DNA of 64,000 nt from UBA2112 sp964488555. Its GTDB lineage: Bacteria; Patescibacteriota; Saccharimonadia; Saccharimonadales; Saccharimonadaceae. The notes under the pieces are model-generated. The model made no database searches and had not been told where the DNA came from. It worked only from the letters and a program-made list of their open reading frames with translations. Of this stretch, positions 15,921-24,221 are shown in pieces. Every line of letters starts with the position of its first letter. The stretch's first letter is position 1. Position numbers and translations under genes: made by a program. The stretch spans positions 124,001-188,000 of the forward strand of contig CAZAUF010000001.1 in assembly GCA_964488555.1 (NCBI GenBank), given 5' to 3'.

Positions 15921-16549
15921 TATTTATCCTCCTTTTTCGCAGGAGCTTTCTTGGCAGGTTTATCATCAGTTTTTGCTGACTTTTTGGTAGCCTGGCTGGC
16001 GTTGAGCCACTGTTCACGAGGTACGAGAGTCTGCAAAGCTTCGATAGTCGCGTAGGCAATGTTCACCTTGTTGGTAGAGCCAAGGCTCTTGGAAAGCATG
16101 TTGCGAATGCCTGTTACGCCGATAATCTGACGCACCACACCACCGGCGATAATACCGGTACCAGGTGCAGCTGGCTTAATGAGCACCTGTGCGCCGGAAA
16201 CTTTGGTTTCCACATCGTGCGGAATGGTTTCATTGACGATAGGTACGGTAATCAGGTGCTTCTTGGCGACATCAGTAGCCTTAGCGACGGCTGTTTGGAC
16301 GTCTTGGCCCTTCGACACGCCCACGCCGACCTTGCCTTTGTTGTTGCCTACCACTACGAGAGCCTTGAAGCGGAAGCGGCGACCGCCCTTGACGACACGT
16401 GCGACACGGTCGATATTGATGACGATCTCTTCAAATTCCTTTGGCTCCTGTGGGGCCATGTTCCGACGGTCATCGCGTCGGCCGCCACGCTGGCCACCTC
16501 GTTGTGGTCCGCCGGTGCGTGGGGTAGTCTGTGCAGTTTGTTCTGCCAT
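15920..16549 (-). CDS. rpsE: 30S ribosomal protein S5
   Basis: 209 residues from ATG 16549. A Gly/Arg-rich N-terminal tail (GGPQRGGQRGGRRDDRR) precedes the S5 double-stranded-RNA-binding domain (EEIVINIDRVARVVKGGRRFRFKALVVVGN) and the C-terminal domain (GTGIIAGGVVRQIIGVTGIRNMLSKSLGS). A Lys-rich tail ends it. An extended start at 16588 would overlap rplR and is rejected. Confidence 0.97.
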   Translation of the reverse strand: MAEQTAQTTPRTGGPQRGGQRGGRRDDRRNMAPQEPKEFEEIVINIDRVARVVKGGRRFRFKALVVVGNNKGKVGVGVSKGQDVQTAVAKATDVAKKHLITVPIVNETIPHDVETKVSGAQVLIKPAAPGTGIIAGGVVRQIIGVTGIRNMLSKSLGSTNKVNIAYATIEALQTLVPREQWLNASQATKKSAKTDDKPAKKAPAKKEDK

Positions 16550-16550
16550 A

Positions 16551-16904
16551 CTAGATCTCCAATCCTTCGTTACGTGCAGCATCTGCAAGCGCGCTCAAGC
16601 GGCCAGCATATTGACGACCATTGCGATCGAATACTGCTTTTGTAATCTTTGCTTTCTTTGCCTTCTTGGCGATGTCTGCACCGACGAAAGCTGCCTGTTC
16701 CTTGAGGCTGCCCGTCTGCTTGCTGCCGACAGTCGTGCTCGCTGCTAATGTCTTTGCAGCTACGTCATCGATCAGCTGAGCACTGACGTGCTTGTTGCTG
16801 ATAGTCACACTCAGGCGTGGTCGTTCAGCCGTGCCGCTTACTTTGGCACGCACGCGGTTTTTACGCAGGCTTTTGTTCAGTAGTTTCTTTGCAAGATTAC
16901 TCAT
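16551..16904 (-). CDS. rplR: 50S ribosomal protein L18
   Basis: 117 residues. RVRAKVSGTAERPRLSVTISNKHVSAQLIDD at the start and FDRNGRQYAGRLSALADAARNEGLEI at the end are canonical. Anchors 5S rRNA in the central protuberance. One base from rpsE, two from rplF. Confidence 0.97.
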   Translation of the reverse strand: MSNLAKKLLNKSLRKNRVRAKVSGTAERPRLSVTISNKHVSAQLIDDVAAKTLAASTTVGSKQTGSLKEQAAFVGADIAKKAKKAKITKAVFDRNGRQYAGRLSALADAARNEGLEI

Positions 16905-16906
16905 GA

Positions 16907-17440
16907 TTACTTACCTGTCTTTCCCGCCTTGCGCAAAATGTGCTCATCAGCGTATTTAATACCCTTACCCTTGTATGGCTCCGGCTTCTTGAGTGCGCGG
17001 ATTTCCGCTGCAACCTGGCCGACCTGCTGCTTGTCGATACCGCTGACGATGATAGTCATCTTGTCGTTGGTGACAGTAACGCCTGCAGGGGCTTTGTATT
17101 TGACTGGGTGGCTGAAGCCAAGTGCCATGTCCAGTTCGTTGTTGCTGCTTGCAACACGAAAACCGACGCCGTTGACCTCAAGCTTCTTTTCGAAGCCCTT
17201 CGTCACGCCTTCGACCGCGTTGTTTAGTAGTGAACGCTGCAACCCGTGCTGGGCTTTCGCGACGCGCTCGTCATCCTTGCGGGTGACAGTGGCGACTCCA
17301 TCATCAACCTTGACTGTCACGTCGCTCAGATGCGGTACTGTCAGCTTGCCCTTGGAGCCTTCGACAGTGATAACATCTGAGTCGACCGTGATTGTCACGC
17401 CTGATGGAATCTGAATTGGTAGTTTTCCGATTCGACTCAT
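16907..17440 (-). CDS. rplF: 50S ribosomal protein L6
   Basis: 177 residues. MSRIGKLPIQIPSGV start, tandem L6 domains, and the GFSHPVKYKAPAGV and KKPEPYKGKGIKYADE blocks are all present. It is the first gene of a separate rplF-rplR-rpsE-rplO unit with its own promoter, unlike the usual placement directly after rpsH. A small upstream frame ends at ATGA across the start codon. Confidence 0.97.
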   Translation of the reverse strand: MSRIGKLPIQIPSGVTITVDSDVITVEGSKGKLTVPHLSDVTVKVDDGVATVTRKDDERVAKAQHGLQRSLLNNAVEGVTKGFEKKLEVNGVGFRVASSNNELDMALGFSHPVKYKAPAGVTVTNDKMTIIVSGIDKQQVGQVAAEIRALKKPEPYKGKGIKYADEHILRKAGKTGK

Positions 17441-17493
17441 ACGTACCTTTCGTTACCAGCAAGCGAAATGTTTGTTTTGTGCTTGTCTACCAT
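17437..17493 (-). CDS. Possible 18-codon coupled ORF before rplF
   Basis: ATG at 17493, TGA overlapping the rplF ATG (ATGA). Peptide begins MVDKHKTNISL. Ribosome-binding signal is weak. It could couple rplF translation to leader structure; no other support. Confidence 0.25.
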   Translation of the reverse strand: MVDKHKTNISLAGNERYV

Positions 17494-17587
17494 GACCGCC
17501 GTTTACGGCATCGATGCGTAGCACCGCTTCAGGTCTGGTAGTCCGCGCAAAATCTCCCGATTTCACTCGCAATTTATTATCTTGGTA

Positions 17588-17616
17588 ATAGTACCATACG
17601 CAGGCTAAATATGCAA
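17588..17616 (-). promoter_or_regulatory. Promoter of the rplF-rplR-rpsE-rplO unit
   Basis: TTGCAT (17611-17616), 17-base spacer, TACTAT (17588-17593). It gives a leader of about 140 bases containing GCCGTTTACGGC and GCATCGATGC self-complementary stretches, a plausible place for ribosomal-protein autoregulation. Confidence 0.7.
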
Positions 17617-17629
17617 CGATATACAGAGG

Positions 17630-19933
17630 TTATCGACGTTTTCGTTTGTGGTGCGGCTTCCAACCCCGCCGTCGACGTGGGTTAGGGTGACGATCGTCGC
17701 GACGTGGCGTGCGGAAGTAATGCATGAAATCGTCACCGAGGTATGCTTCGGGTTTACTAAGGGCGATGAGACGTTTTTTAGCCACCGGACCAAGCTGATC
17801 AAGCGATACGATGCCATCTGCTTGTTGCTCTACCTCGCGCTCGACTTGCTGGATATTCACGCGTGGCACGCGCGCGTGGTAGCGAGACAAAGTGCGTAGT
17901 TGCTGGTCGACCTGAGCATGCGCCCATTTGGCATACTCACGGACGAACAGTTTGCGGTTTTCGGTGGTGTCTTCGAGTAGCGGCTTCGACTCGCCCTCGA
18001 GTATTCGCTTACCAAAGCGCACTTGCTGACGCTCAGCCAAGCTGTTGAGGCGAGGATCGTAAACGATTTTGCTGCGGCGATTGCTGAATAACTCTGGCGC
18101 AAGCTCAAGCAGCCAATCGGTGTTAACACTCGTCGCACCCGTGACAAGATGCAGCGTATCGAGCTTGCCGCTCCGTGTCGGGACTTCAAGATCGAACGGC
18201 ACGCCAGTGATGAGCTTAGGGTTTCGTACCACCGTGCTACCAGAGAGTTCGCGCTCTTGGCCGGTGAAGATATTTTCGACCAGTCCACGGTCGTTGACTA
18301 CCCACAACTGCCCTATCTGCCCAGCTATGATGCAGCGGAGCAGTTCTGGCTCTTCCTGCGGCTCTATGGGTGTAAGCTCAGTACCTTCGAGCCCCAGATC
18401 GTGATGCAACCGCTCAATCACCTCTTGAGCTTTTGCTATGTTTTTCGCGATGATACCGAGGTCTTCGAGTTCGTCTGGCAAGATATTCGGCGCGGCAAGG
18501 TACACGTCGTACTGCGCGAGCAGGTCGGACCTGGTCGCCCGTGTAAACGCACGCCAGCCGGTGTATTTGGTGCCGCCTTTTATCACGCCGCCGACTTCCT
18601 GGATGCCGATGATGGCGGCGAGTTTCGCCTGTACTTCTTTGCTGTAGTTCTCTCCCTCGATCAACATGCGCGCATAGCTGGATTCCACGGGGAACCGCTC
18701 CATGGCGCGACCGATATTAGTCACTTCGCCCGTTGCCGTCATGGCACCGAGCGTGCGCAAGGTGTGCTTGGCCTGTTTGATCGCCTTTTTACTCGGGTCG
18801 TGATAGAAGTCCAGTGTCTCGATGTCGATACCGACATTGGCAAGACGCAGTGTCAGGCGATCGATGTGTTTTCGCATGATTTCTGGTGTGGGATATCCGG
18901 GACGCTTATCAAACGGCAGGCACGGCATGGTATCGTATCTCGCGAGAATATATTCGCCGGGCTTGGTGCGACCAGCACGACCGGCTCGCTGCAGTATATC
19001 AGCTTGTGATATTTGCGCGATAAAAAGCCCTTCCACGCCGCTTCGTACTTCGCTGCGTCGCTCCAGTCCGCTATCGATCACCATGTCGATATCATCTATC
19101 GTCACGCTTGTCTGGGCGATATTGGTAGAGAGGATAATCTTGCCATTCGGGTAGCTGGCAAAGGCTTTTTGCTGCATGTCGGCCTCGAGCTGGCTGTGGA
19201 GCGGAATAATCGGGACGCCCACGCTCTCTGCTTGCTTAGCGATAGCGTCAGCCGTGTCTTGAATTTCGGCTTTGCCGGGTAGAAACGTCAATATATTGCG
19301 TCCGGGCTTTTCCAGTTGTGCAAACAGTTCGCTTAAAACATCGGTACCAGAGCGTCTTTTGACTTCATAGTACCGCCCAGGGATGTTAATGACGGCGTCG
19401 GTGCTATAGTACTCGGCCAGCGAGTCGGTCTCGATGGTCGCGCTCATGATGACCACCTTAAACCGCGGTTCCTCCTGGCAGCGTTTTTTGGCCCAGGCTA
19501 TCAGGACTTCCATGTTTTCGTTCCACTCGTGAACTTCATCGAGCACGAGTACTTGTTTTTCGCCTATGCCAATGCCAGTGAGTTCACGCACTAGCTGCAA
19601 GCCGTCGGTGCAGTAGAGTATCTTGGTGTGCCCGCTATCGTCGCGCTCGTGCGCGGTGCGGTAACCGATGATTTCAGACGAATCTTCAGTGTTGCGGAGT
19701 GCCCACTCTTCGCGCACGCGCTTTGACAGGTTTCGTGCAGCTAGGATGCGTGGCTGCGTGACGATCACTCTGCTGTAGCCATGCTCAGCCAGATACTGCG
19801 GCACCTGCGTGCTTTTGCCTGCACCCGTCTCGGCGGTTAGTATGACGACTTGGTTACGATCGACGGCGTCGCAGATAGCGTCCTTAAACTCGAGTGTCGG
19901 TAGTTGATTGAACATGTTTGTTTGCTCGGTCAC
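17630..19933 (-). CDS. DEAH-box ATP-dependent RNA helicase (HrpA-like)
   Basis: 767 residues, GTG start nine bases after TATACT (19943-19948). Helicase motifs in order: TAETGAGKST (I), TQPRILAARN (Ia), DEVHE (II), SAT (III), and QRAGRAGR (VI), followed by the winged-helix/ratchet region of DEAH helicases. It ends in a strongly basic RRRRGWKPHHKRKRR tail, probably for RNA binding. Shorter than E. coli HrpA, close to HrpB length. It is inserted between rpsH and rplF and flanked by a terminator, consistent with a role in ribosome or mRNA remodelling, though that is inference. Confidence 0.9.
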   Translation of the reverse strand: MTEQTNMFNQLPTLEFKDAICDAVDRNQVVILTAETGAGKSTQVPQYLAEHGYSRVIVTQPRILAARNLSKRVREEWALRNTEDSSEIIGYRTAHERDDSGHTKILYCTDGLQLVRELTGIGIGEKQVLVLDEVHEWNENMEVLIAWAKKRCQEEPRFKVVIMSATIETDSLAEYYSTDAVINIPGRYYEVKRRSGTDVLSELFAQLEKPGRNILTFLPGKAEIQDTADAIAKQAESVGVPIIPLHSQLEADMQQKAFASYPNGKIILSTNIAQTSVTIDDIDMVIDSGLERRSEVRSGVEGLFIAQISQADILQRAGRAGRTKPGEYILARYDTMPCLPFDKRPGYPTPEIMRKHIDRLTLRLANVGIDIETLDFYHDPSKKAIKQAKHTLRTLGAMTATGEVTNIGRAMERFPVESSYARMLIEGENYSKEVQAKLAAIIGIQEVGGVIKGGTKYTGWRAFTRATRSDLLAQYDVYLAAPNILPDELEDLGIIAKNIAKAQEVIERLHHDLGLEGTELTPIEPQEEPELLRCIIAGQIGQLWVVNDRGLVENIFTGQERELSGSTVVRNPKLITGVPFDLEVPTRSGKLDTLHLVTGATSVNTDWLLELAPELFSNRRSKIVYDPRLNSLAERQQVRFGKRILEGESKPLLEDTTENRKLFVREYAKWAHAQVDQQLRTLSRYHARVPRVNIQQVEREVEQQADGIVSLDQLGPVAKKRLIALSKPEAYLGDDFMHYFRTPRRDDRHPNPRRRRGWKPHHKRKRR

Positions 19934-19956
19934 TTACTTATCAGTATACACCAACC

Positions 19957-19984
19957 AAAAACCTCCCTGTCGCGGGAGGTTTTT
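19957..19984. terminator. Bidirectional terminator ending the rplC-rpsH unit
   Basis: Perfect 11-base stem AAAAACCTCCC/GGGAGGTTTTT with a six-base loop, between the 68-residue gene and the helicase gene. Confidence 0.85.
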
Positions 19985-20030
19985 GACGAGAATGGACTCA
20001 TCGTGTCAAATGGAGGTTATCCGATTCGAT

Positions 20031-20237
20031 TTATGATTTATCTTCTCCTGTTTTTTCGAACTCGTTGGCTACTTTCATGACATTTCCAAAGACCTCTGCG
20101 GTCGCTTCCTCAACCTGTTCGTCGGTCAATTCTGGCCTCTCCCTACGAATAAACTCTTCGATGTCATCTCTGAGTAAATCGCTGAAGTCAGGTGTCTTCC
20201 TATCTGTACTTGATTCGTTACCAAGTCGCTCTGTCAT
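20031..20237 (-). CDS. Small acidic protein at the end of the rplC-rpsH unit
   Basis: 68 residues, acidic and helical (FSDLLRDDIEEFIRRERPELTDEQVEEATAEVFG). No family recognised. It begins one base after the rpsH stop and ends before the terminator, so it is co-transcribed with S14 and S8. Position suggests a ribosome-linked role or simple hitch-hiking. Confidence 0.7.
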   Translation of the reverse strand: MTERLGNESSTDRKTPDFSDLLRDDIEEFIRRERPELTDEQVEEATAEVFGNVMKVANEFEKTGEDKS

Positions 20238-20238
20238 T

Positions 20239-20640
20239 TTAGTAGACCTTTAGCAACAACTCTCCACCGAGACGCTGTTTGACAGCCTCTTGGCCGGTGA
20301 TCACGCCCTTGGACGTGCTTACAAGTACCATGCCGCGACCAGACTTGACCTTAGGGATCTCGTCGGCTTTGACGTACACGCGGCGACCTGGCTTGGACAA
20401 GCGCGCGATTTCGTTGATATTGCAGTTTTCACCTGGCTTATTGATGGTGATCACTAGCGTGCCGCGTGGCTTGCCAGCTTCTTCCTTGACGTCTGCTAGG
20501 TAATTGTGCGCCTTGAGTTGCTCTGCGACAACCCTCTTGAGCTTGCTGGTCGGAACACGAACTTCGGTCTTGCCGACAAGTGCCGCGTTGCGGATGCGGG
20601 TCAGAAGGTCTGCGATTGGGTCTGTAGATTGTAGTGACAT
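20239..20640 (-). CDS. rpsH: 30S ribosomal protein S8
   Basis: 133 residues. TDPIADLLTRIRNA start and RVYVKADEIPKVKSGRGMVLVSTSKGVITGQEA ending are canonical. Binds helix 21 of 16S rRNA and in other bacteria represses the spc operon. The usual next gene, rplF, has been moved into a separate unit. Confidence 0.98.
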   Translation of the reverse strand: MSLQSTDPIADLLTRIRNAALVGKTEVRVPTSKLKRVVAEQLKAHNYLADVKEEAGKPRGTLVITINKPGENCNINEIARLSKPGRRVYVKADEIPKVKSGRGMVLVSTSKGVITGQEAVKQRLGGELLLKVY

Positions 20641-20658
20641 ATCGTTTTCTCCTTTCCT

Positions 20659-20928
20659 TTACCAGCTACTCTTTGTTATACCAGGGATCTCACCCTTGCT
20701 TGCTTTTTCGCGGAAGTTGATACGGCTCAGACCGAACTTGCGCATGTAGCCGCGTGGGCGTCCGCTCAGAACGTCGCGGTTCTTCCAGCGTGTCGGTGAT
20801 GAGTTGCGTGGAAGCTTCTGCAGACCATCCAAATCGCCGAGTTCTTTGAGTTCGGCGCGTTTAGCAGCGTATTTCTGAATCAGCTTCTTGCGCTTTTCGT
20901 CGCGTGCGATCATTGATTTCTTAGCCAT
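20659..20928 (-). CDS. rpsN: 30S ribosomal protein S14, zinc-free long form
   Basis: 89 residues. AKKSMIARDEKRKKLIQKYAAKRAELK, then PRNSSPTRWKNRDVLSGRPRGYMRKFGLSRINFREKA. There are no cysteines, so this is the C-minus form. Zinc independence matches L36 and RpoC in this window. Confidence 0.98.
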   Translation of the reverse strand: MAKKSMIARDEKRKKLIQKYAAKRAELKELGDLDGLQKLPRNSSPTRWKNRDVLSGRPRGYMRKFGLSRINFREKASKGEIPGITKSSW

Positions 20929-21513
20929 TTAGCGTCGACCTCCTTCTTTCTCAAATGGTAGACCAAATTTCTCCAGTAGCGCGCGGCTGTGTGCAGGATC
21001 TTCATTCTTGATAACGAATGTGACCTGTAGACCATGGATAGTCTGGGTCTCTTCGAATGTCAGCTCTGTGAAGATAGACTGATCGGTCAGACCGAGATTG
21101 TAGTTGCCACCTTTGTCGAACTTCAGTCCAACACCGTGGAAGTCGCGTACACGAGGCAGCGAAACGTTGATGAGACGATCGAGGAATTCGTACATACGAG
21201 CCCCACGAAGCGTCACCATGACGCCGACAGGCGCACCCATGCCAGCACGAATCTTGAAACCGGCGATTGATTTCTTCGCCAATTTTTCTACTGGTGCTTG
21301 CCCGGTGATTTTCGTCAAAGTGTTCTTGACAGCTTCGATGTGAGCTTTGCTTTCTTTGTTCTTGCCGGTTCCTACGCTGACCGTGATCTTTTCTAGCTTT
21401 GGTACTTGATGTACGTTACCTAGATTCAGTTCGGCCTGAAGTTCCTTGACATACTTCTCAGAGTACAAGGCTTTCAAGCGAGGAGCCGTGGTAGTAGCAG
21501 TTGCTTTTGCCAT
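20929..21513 (-). CDS. rplE: 50S ribosomal protein L5
   Basis: 194 residues. Conserved KLEKITVSVGTGK, GAPVGVMVTLRGARMYEFLDRLINVSLPRVRDFHG and the GLTDQSIF segment. Contacts 5S rRNA and P-site tRNA. Overlaps rplX by one base at its start and abuts rpsN. Confidence 0.98.
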   Translation of the reverse strand: MAKATATTTAPRLKALYSEKYVKELQAELNLGNVHQVPKLEKITVSVGTGKNKESKAHIEAVKNTLTKITGQAPVEKLAKKSIAGFKIRAGMGAPVGVMVTLRGARMYEFLDRLINVSLPRVRDFHGVGLKFDKGGNYNLGLTDQSIFTELTFEETQTIHGLQVTFVIKNEDPAHSRALLEKFGLPFEKEGGRR

Positions 21514-21836
21514 TACTTAATCTCCTTGTTCTTTGCCTGACGTGCTAGGCGAACCTTGGCACCATCGGCGTTCTTGTTATAGCCTACGCGGCTGGTTTTA
21601 CCTGTCTTGGTATCGACGACAAGCGCGACCTTGTGCAGTGGAGTTGGGACATGGATGTCCTTGTGCCCACCGGTCGGGTTCATCTGTGATGGTTTGACTT
21701 TACGGTGCTTGACACCCAATCCTTCAACCAAGACAGCATTTTTCTTTGGCAATACGGCGACAACCTTGCCAGTCGTGCCTTTTTGAGCACCGCTGATCAG
21801 TTTGACGATATCGTTTTTCTTGATACGGTTAGCCAT
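21513..21836 (-). CDS. rplX: 50S ribosomal protein L24
   Basis: 107 residues from ATG 21836. KOW motif in NDIVKLISGAQKGTTGKVVAVLPKKNAVLVEGLGVKHRKVKPS. Assembly initiator protein at the tunnel exit. An extended start at 21857 overlaps rplN and is rejected. Confidence 0.97.
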   Translation of the reverse strand: MANRIKKNDIVKLISGAQKGTTGKVVAVLPKKNAVLVEGLGVKHRKVKPSQMNPTGGHKDIHVPTPLHKVALVVDTKTGKTSRVGYNKNADGAKVRLARQAKNKEIK

Positions 21837-21837
21837 A

Positions 21838-22206
21838 TTAGAGTACCTCCGGTGCAAGGCTGATGATCTTGCTGTAGCCTAGGTCGCGCAGTTCACGTGG
21901 GACAGGACCGAACACGCGAGTCGCGCGAGGGTTCTTGTCGTCACCGATGATAACTGCAGCGTTGTCGTCGAATGCGATAGTGCTGCCGTCTTTGCGCTGT
22001 ATCTGGTCGCGCGTACGGACGATAACTGCTTTTACGACGGACTTTTTCTTGACCTGTCCAGTCGGGTTGGCTTCTTTGACGCTGGCAACGATGACGTCAC
22101 CAACGCGAGCATATCGACGGCGCGTACCGCCAAGTACGCGGATGCACAGGATTTCCTTGGCACCGCTGTTGTCGGTTACTTTGAGGCGAGACTGCTGCTG
22201 AATCAT
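21838..22206 (-). CDS. rplN: 50S ribosomal protein L14
   Basis: 122 residues, standard length. MIQQQSRLKVTDNSGAKEILCIRVLGGTRRRYA and FGPVPRELRDLGYSKIISLAPEVL are diagnostic. Start overlaps the rpsQ stop by four bases. Confidence 0.98.
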   Translation of the reverse strand: MIQQQSRLKVTDNSGAKEILCIRVLGGTRRRYARVGDVIVASVKEANPTGQVKKKSVVKAVIVRTRDQIQRKDGSTIAFDDNAAVIIGDDKNPRATRVFGPVPRELRDLGYSKIISLAPEVL

Positions 22207-22526
22207 GCTTCGTCCTCCTCTTTATCGGCCTTCTTTGCCTTTACAGGCTCGACAGGCACGACATCCTCTTTCAACTCCACGCTACCTTTTGATTTCTCGT
22301 CAATATGGTCAAGCGTAAAGCTTTTTGTCTTGCTGATGGGACGTACTTCACGAATAGTGACCTTGTCGCCCTTGCTTGCTTCATTATTTTCATCGTGCGC
22401 CGTGTATTTACGAGTCACAGTATACTGCTTGCCATACAAAGGATGTGTTTCGCGGCTCGTCACTGTAACAGTGATAGTCTTGTCGCGTACATCGGACGTC
22501 ACGATTCCTGTAAGTGTCTTAGCCAT
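22203..22526 (-). CDS. rpsQ: 30S ribosomal protein S17
   Basis: 107 residues. OB-fold core TGIVTSDVRDKTITVTVTSRETHPLYGKQYTVTRKYTAHDENNEASKGDKVTIREVRPISKTKSF, then a charged C-terminal extension of about 25 residues rich in Lys/Glu/Val. Overlaps both neighbours. Confidence 0.97.
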   Translation of the reverse strand: MAKTLTGIVTSDVRDKTITVTVTSRETHPLYGKQYTVTRKYTAHDENNEASKGDKVTIREVRPISKTKSFTLDHIDEKSKGSVELKEDVVPVEPVKAKKADKEEDEA

Positions 22527-22762
22527 TATTTGGTCTCCTTTAGTTCTTCGGCGCGAATCGCTGTTTTCAGACGAGCGATCTCTTTGCGAGTCAATGTGAT
22601 GACACGTGGGTTTACCAGTTCACCGGCTCGGTGACCCTTGCGTGCTTCAAGCAGATCGTTCTGCTTCGCGGCAAGGTCCTTCTTCAACTCTTCAGCTGAT
22701 TTCACGACTGGTGCTGCCTTTGCGGTTTTCTTGGTCGTCTTGGTGGTAGATTTCTCAGCCAT
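22526..22762 (-). CDS. rpmC: 50S ribosomal protein L29
   Basis: 78 residues. A Lys/Thr/Ala-rich extension of about 22 residues precedes the L29 helical hairpin (EELKKDLAAKQNDLLEARKGHRAGELVNPRVITLTRKEIARLKTAI). Located at the tunnel exit where trigger factor and SRP dock. Confidence 0.96.
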   Translation of the reverse strand: MAEKSTTKTTKKTAKAAPVVKSAEELKKDLAAKQNDLLEARKGHRAGELVNPRVITLTRKEIARLKTAIRAEELKETK

Positions 22763-22763
22763 G

Positions 22764-23177
22764 TTACGCCTCCTCCCGCTTTACAAACTTAGTTTTAACT
22801 GGCAGCTTGTGGCTCGCAAGGCGCATTGCTTCGCGGGCTACTTCTTCGTTCACGCCCTTCATCTCGAACAGGACGGTGCCTGCCTTGACCTTGGCGACGA
22901 AGAATTCAGGATTACCCTTACCGCTACCCATCTTTACGTCCTGCGGCTTGCGGGTGCGTGGAGTGTGCGGGAAGATGCGGATCCAGATTTTACCGCCACG
23001 CTTGATGTAGCGGGTCATGGCTTGACGAGCGGATTCGATTTGACGAGAAGTTATATCGTTGTTGCCCTGTGACTGCAGGCCGTAATCGCCAAATGCAACG
23101 TAATGACCTCGGGTAGCAACACCATCATTCTTGCCTTTGCGAACTTTTCGATACTTGGTTTTCTTTGGTAACAACAT
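22764..23177 (-). CDS. rplP: 50S ribosomal protein L16
   Basis: 137 residues. LPKKTKYRKVRKGKNDGVATRGHYVAFGDYGLQ, ARQAMTRYIKRGGKIWIRIFP and GSGKGNPEFFVAKVKAGTVLFEM are canonical. Lies near the peptidyl-transferase and A-site region. Confidence 0.98.
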   Translation of the reverse strand: MLLPKKTKYRKVRKGKNDGVATRGHYVAFGDYGLQSQGNNDITSRQIESARQAMTRYIKRGGKIWIRIFPHTPRTRKPQDVKMGSGKGNPEFFVAKVKAGTVLFEMKGVNEEVAREAMRLASHKLPVKTKFVKREEA

Positions 23178-23182
23178 ATCGA

Positions 23183-23815
23183 TTAGCTCCTTTCACCCTT
23201 GTAAATCCATACCTTTACACCGATGATGCCAACGCCTGGAGCGTTTGCGCGTGCGGCATGGAAATCGATGTCGGCACGTAGCGTGTGTAGTGGTACCGAG
23301 CCTTCAATTACCTTCTCACGACGAGCCATCTCGGCGTTGTTCAGACGACCAGCAACTTGGATACGGATACCCTTGGCACCGGCATTCATGGTGTTCTGTG
23401 CGGACATTTTGATTGCGCGACGGAAATTGATGCGGCGTTCTAGCTGGCGAGCGATATTCTCGGCAACGAGTTTGGCATCCAATTCTGGTCGCTTAACCTC
23501 TTCGATATTGATACGGACTGGTAAGCTCGCGATCTTTTCGATCTGACTCTTGAGCTCAGTGACACCAGCACCTCCGCGACCGATCACGACACCAGCTTTT
23601 GCTGTGTGGATGGTTACGGTGATGAGGTTAGCAGAGCGTTCGATTTCGATACGACTGATGGTCGGACGAGACGCAAACTTCTTTTCGATGAGCTCACGAA
23701 TCTCGATGTCTTCTTTCAGCCACTTGGCGAAATCCTTCTTGCCAGCAAACCAACGTGAATTCCAGTTCTTGTGGACCTGCAGGCGGAAGCTTAGCGGGTT
23801 AACTTTCTGACCCAT
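23183..23815 (-). CDS. rpsC: 30S ribosomal protein S3
   Basis: 210 residues. MGQKVNPLSFRL start, KH domain (HTAKAGVVIGRGGAGVTELKSQIEKI), and C-terminal NAEMARREKVIEGSVPLHTLRADIDF. Forms the mRNA entry tunnel helicase with S4 and S5. Confidence 0.98.
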   Translation of the reverse strand: MGQKVNPLSFRLQVHKNWNSRWFAGKKDFAKWLKEDIEIRELIEKKFASRPTISRIEIERSANLITVTIHTAKAGVVIGRGGAGVTELKSQIEKIASLPVRINIEEVKRPELDAKLVAENIARQLERRINFRRAIKMSAQNTMNAGAKGIRIQVAGRLNNAEMARREKVIEGSVPLHTLRADIDFHAARANAPGVGIIGVKVWIYKGERS

Positions 23816-23816
23816 C

Positions 23817-24221
23817 TTATTTCTCCTCTTTCTTCTCGTCGGCTGCTTTGGCGGCTACCGGCTTTTTCTTAGGCTTTTCAGTGCCAGACACTTCGACCAA
23901 AATGTGACTGGTTTTCTTTTCAAACGGTAACGCGCGGCCGCGGCTTGCTGGTTTGTAGCGGCGAAGACGAGGACCGGTCGTGACAGTAAGTGTCGTGATG
24001 GTCAGGCTTTTGCCGTCCAATCCGTGGTTATTGATAGCGTTAGCTTTCGCGCTTTCGATGACTTTCTTGACTGGCAGTGCAGCACGTCGTGGAACATGTT
24101 CCAGGATGACGAGTGCATCAGCAACGGTGCGATTGCGCACCAGGCTTGCTACCAGGCCGACTTTGCGAGGTGCCTGGTCGACACCTTTCGCGACAGCGCG
24201 GACTTTATACGTATCAGCCAT
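23817..24221 (-). CDS. rplV: 50S ribosomal protein L22
   Basis: 134 residues. RKVGLVASLVRNRTVADALVILEHVPRRAALPVKKVIESAKANA and the beta-hairpin GPRLRRYKPASRGRALPFEKKTSHI. A Lys/Ala/Glu-rich tail of about 18 residues ends it. The hairpin lines the exit tunnel. Confidence 0.97.
   Translation of the reverse strand: MADTYKVRAVAKGVDQAPRKVGLVASLVRNRTVADALVILEHVPRRAALPVKKVIESAKANAINNHGLDGKSLTITTLTVTTGPRLRRYKPASRGRALPFEKKTSHILVEVSGTEKPKKKPVAAKAADEKKEEK

Noticed and set aside
18149..19009. 286-residue plus-strand open frame opposite the helicase gene
   Set aside because: Pure antisense shadow of a gene with all helicase motifs; no start signals and no sensible protein.
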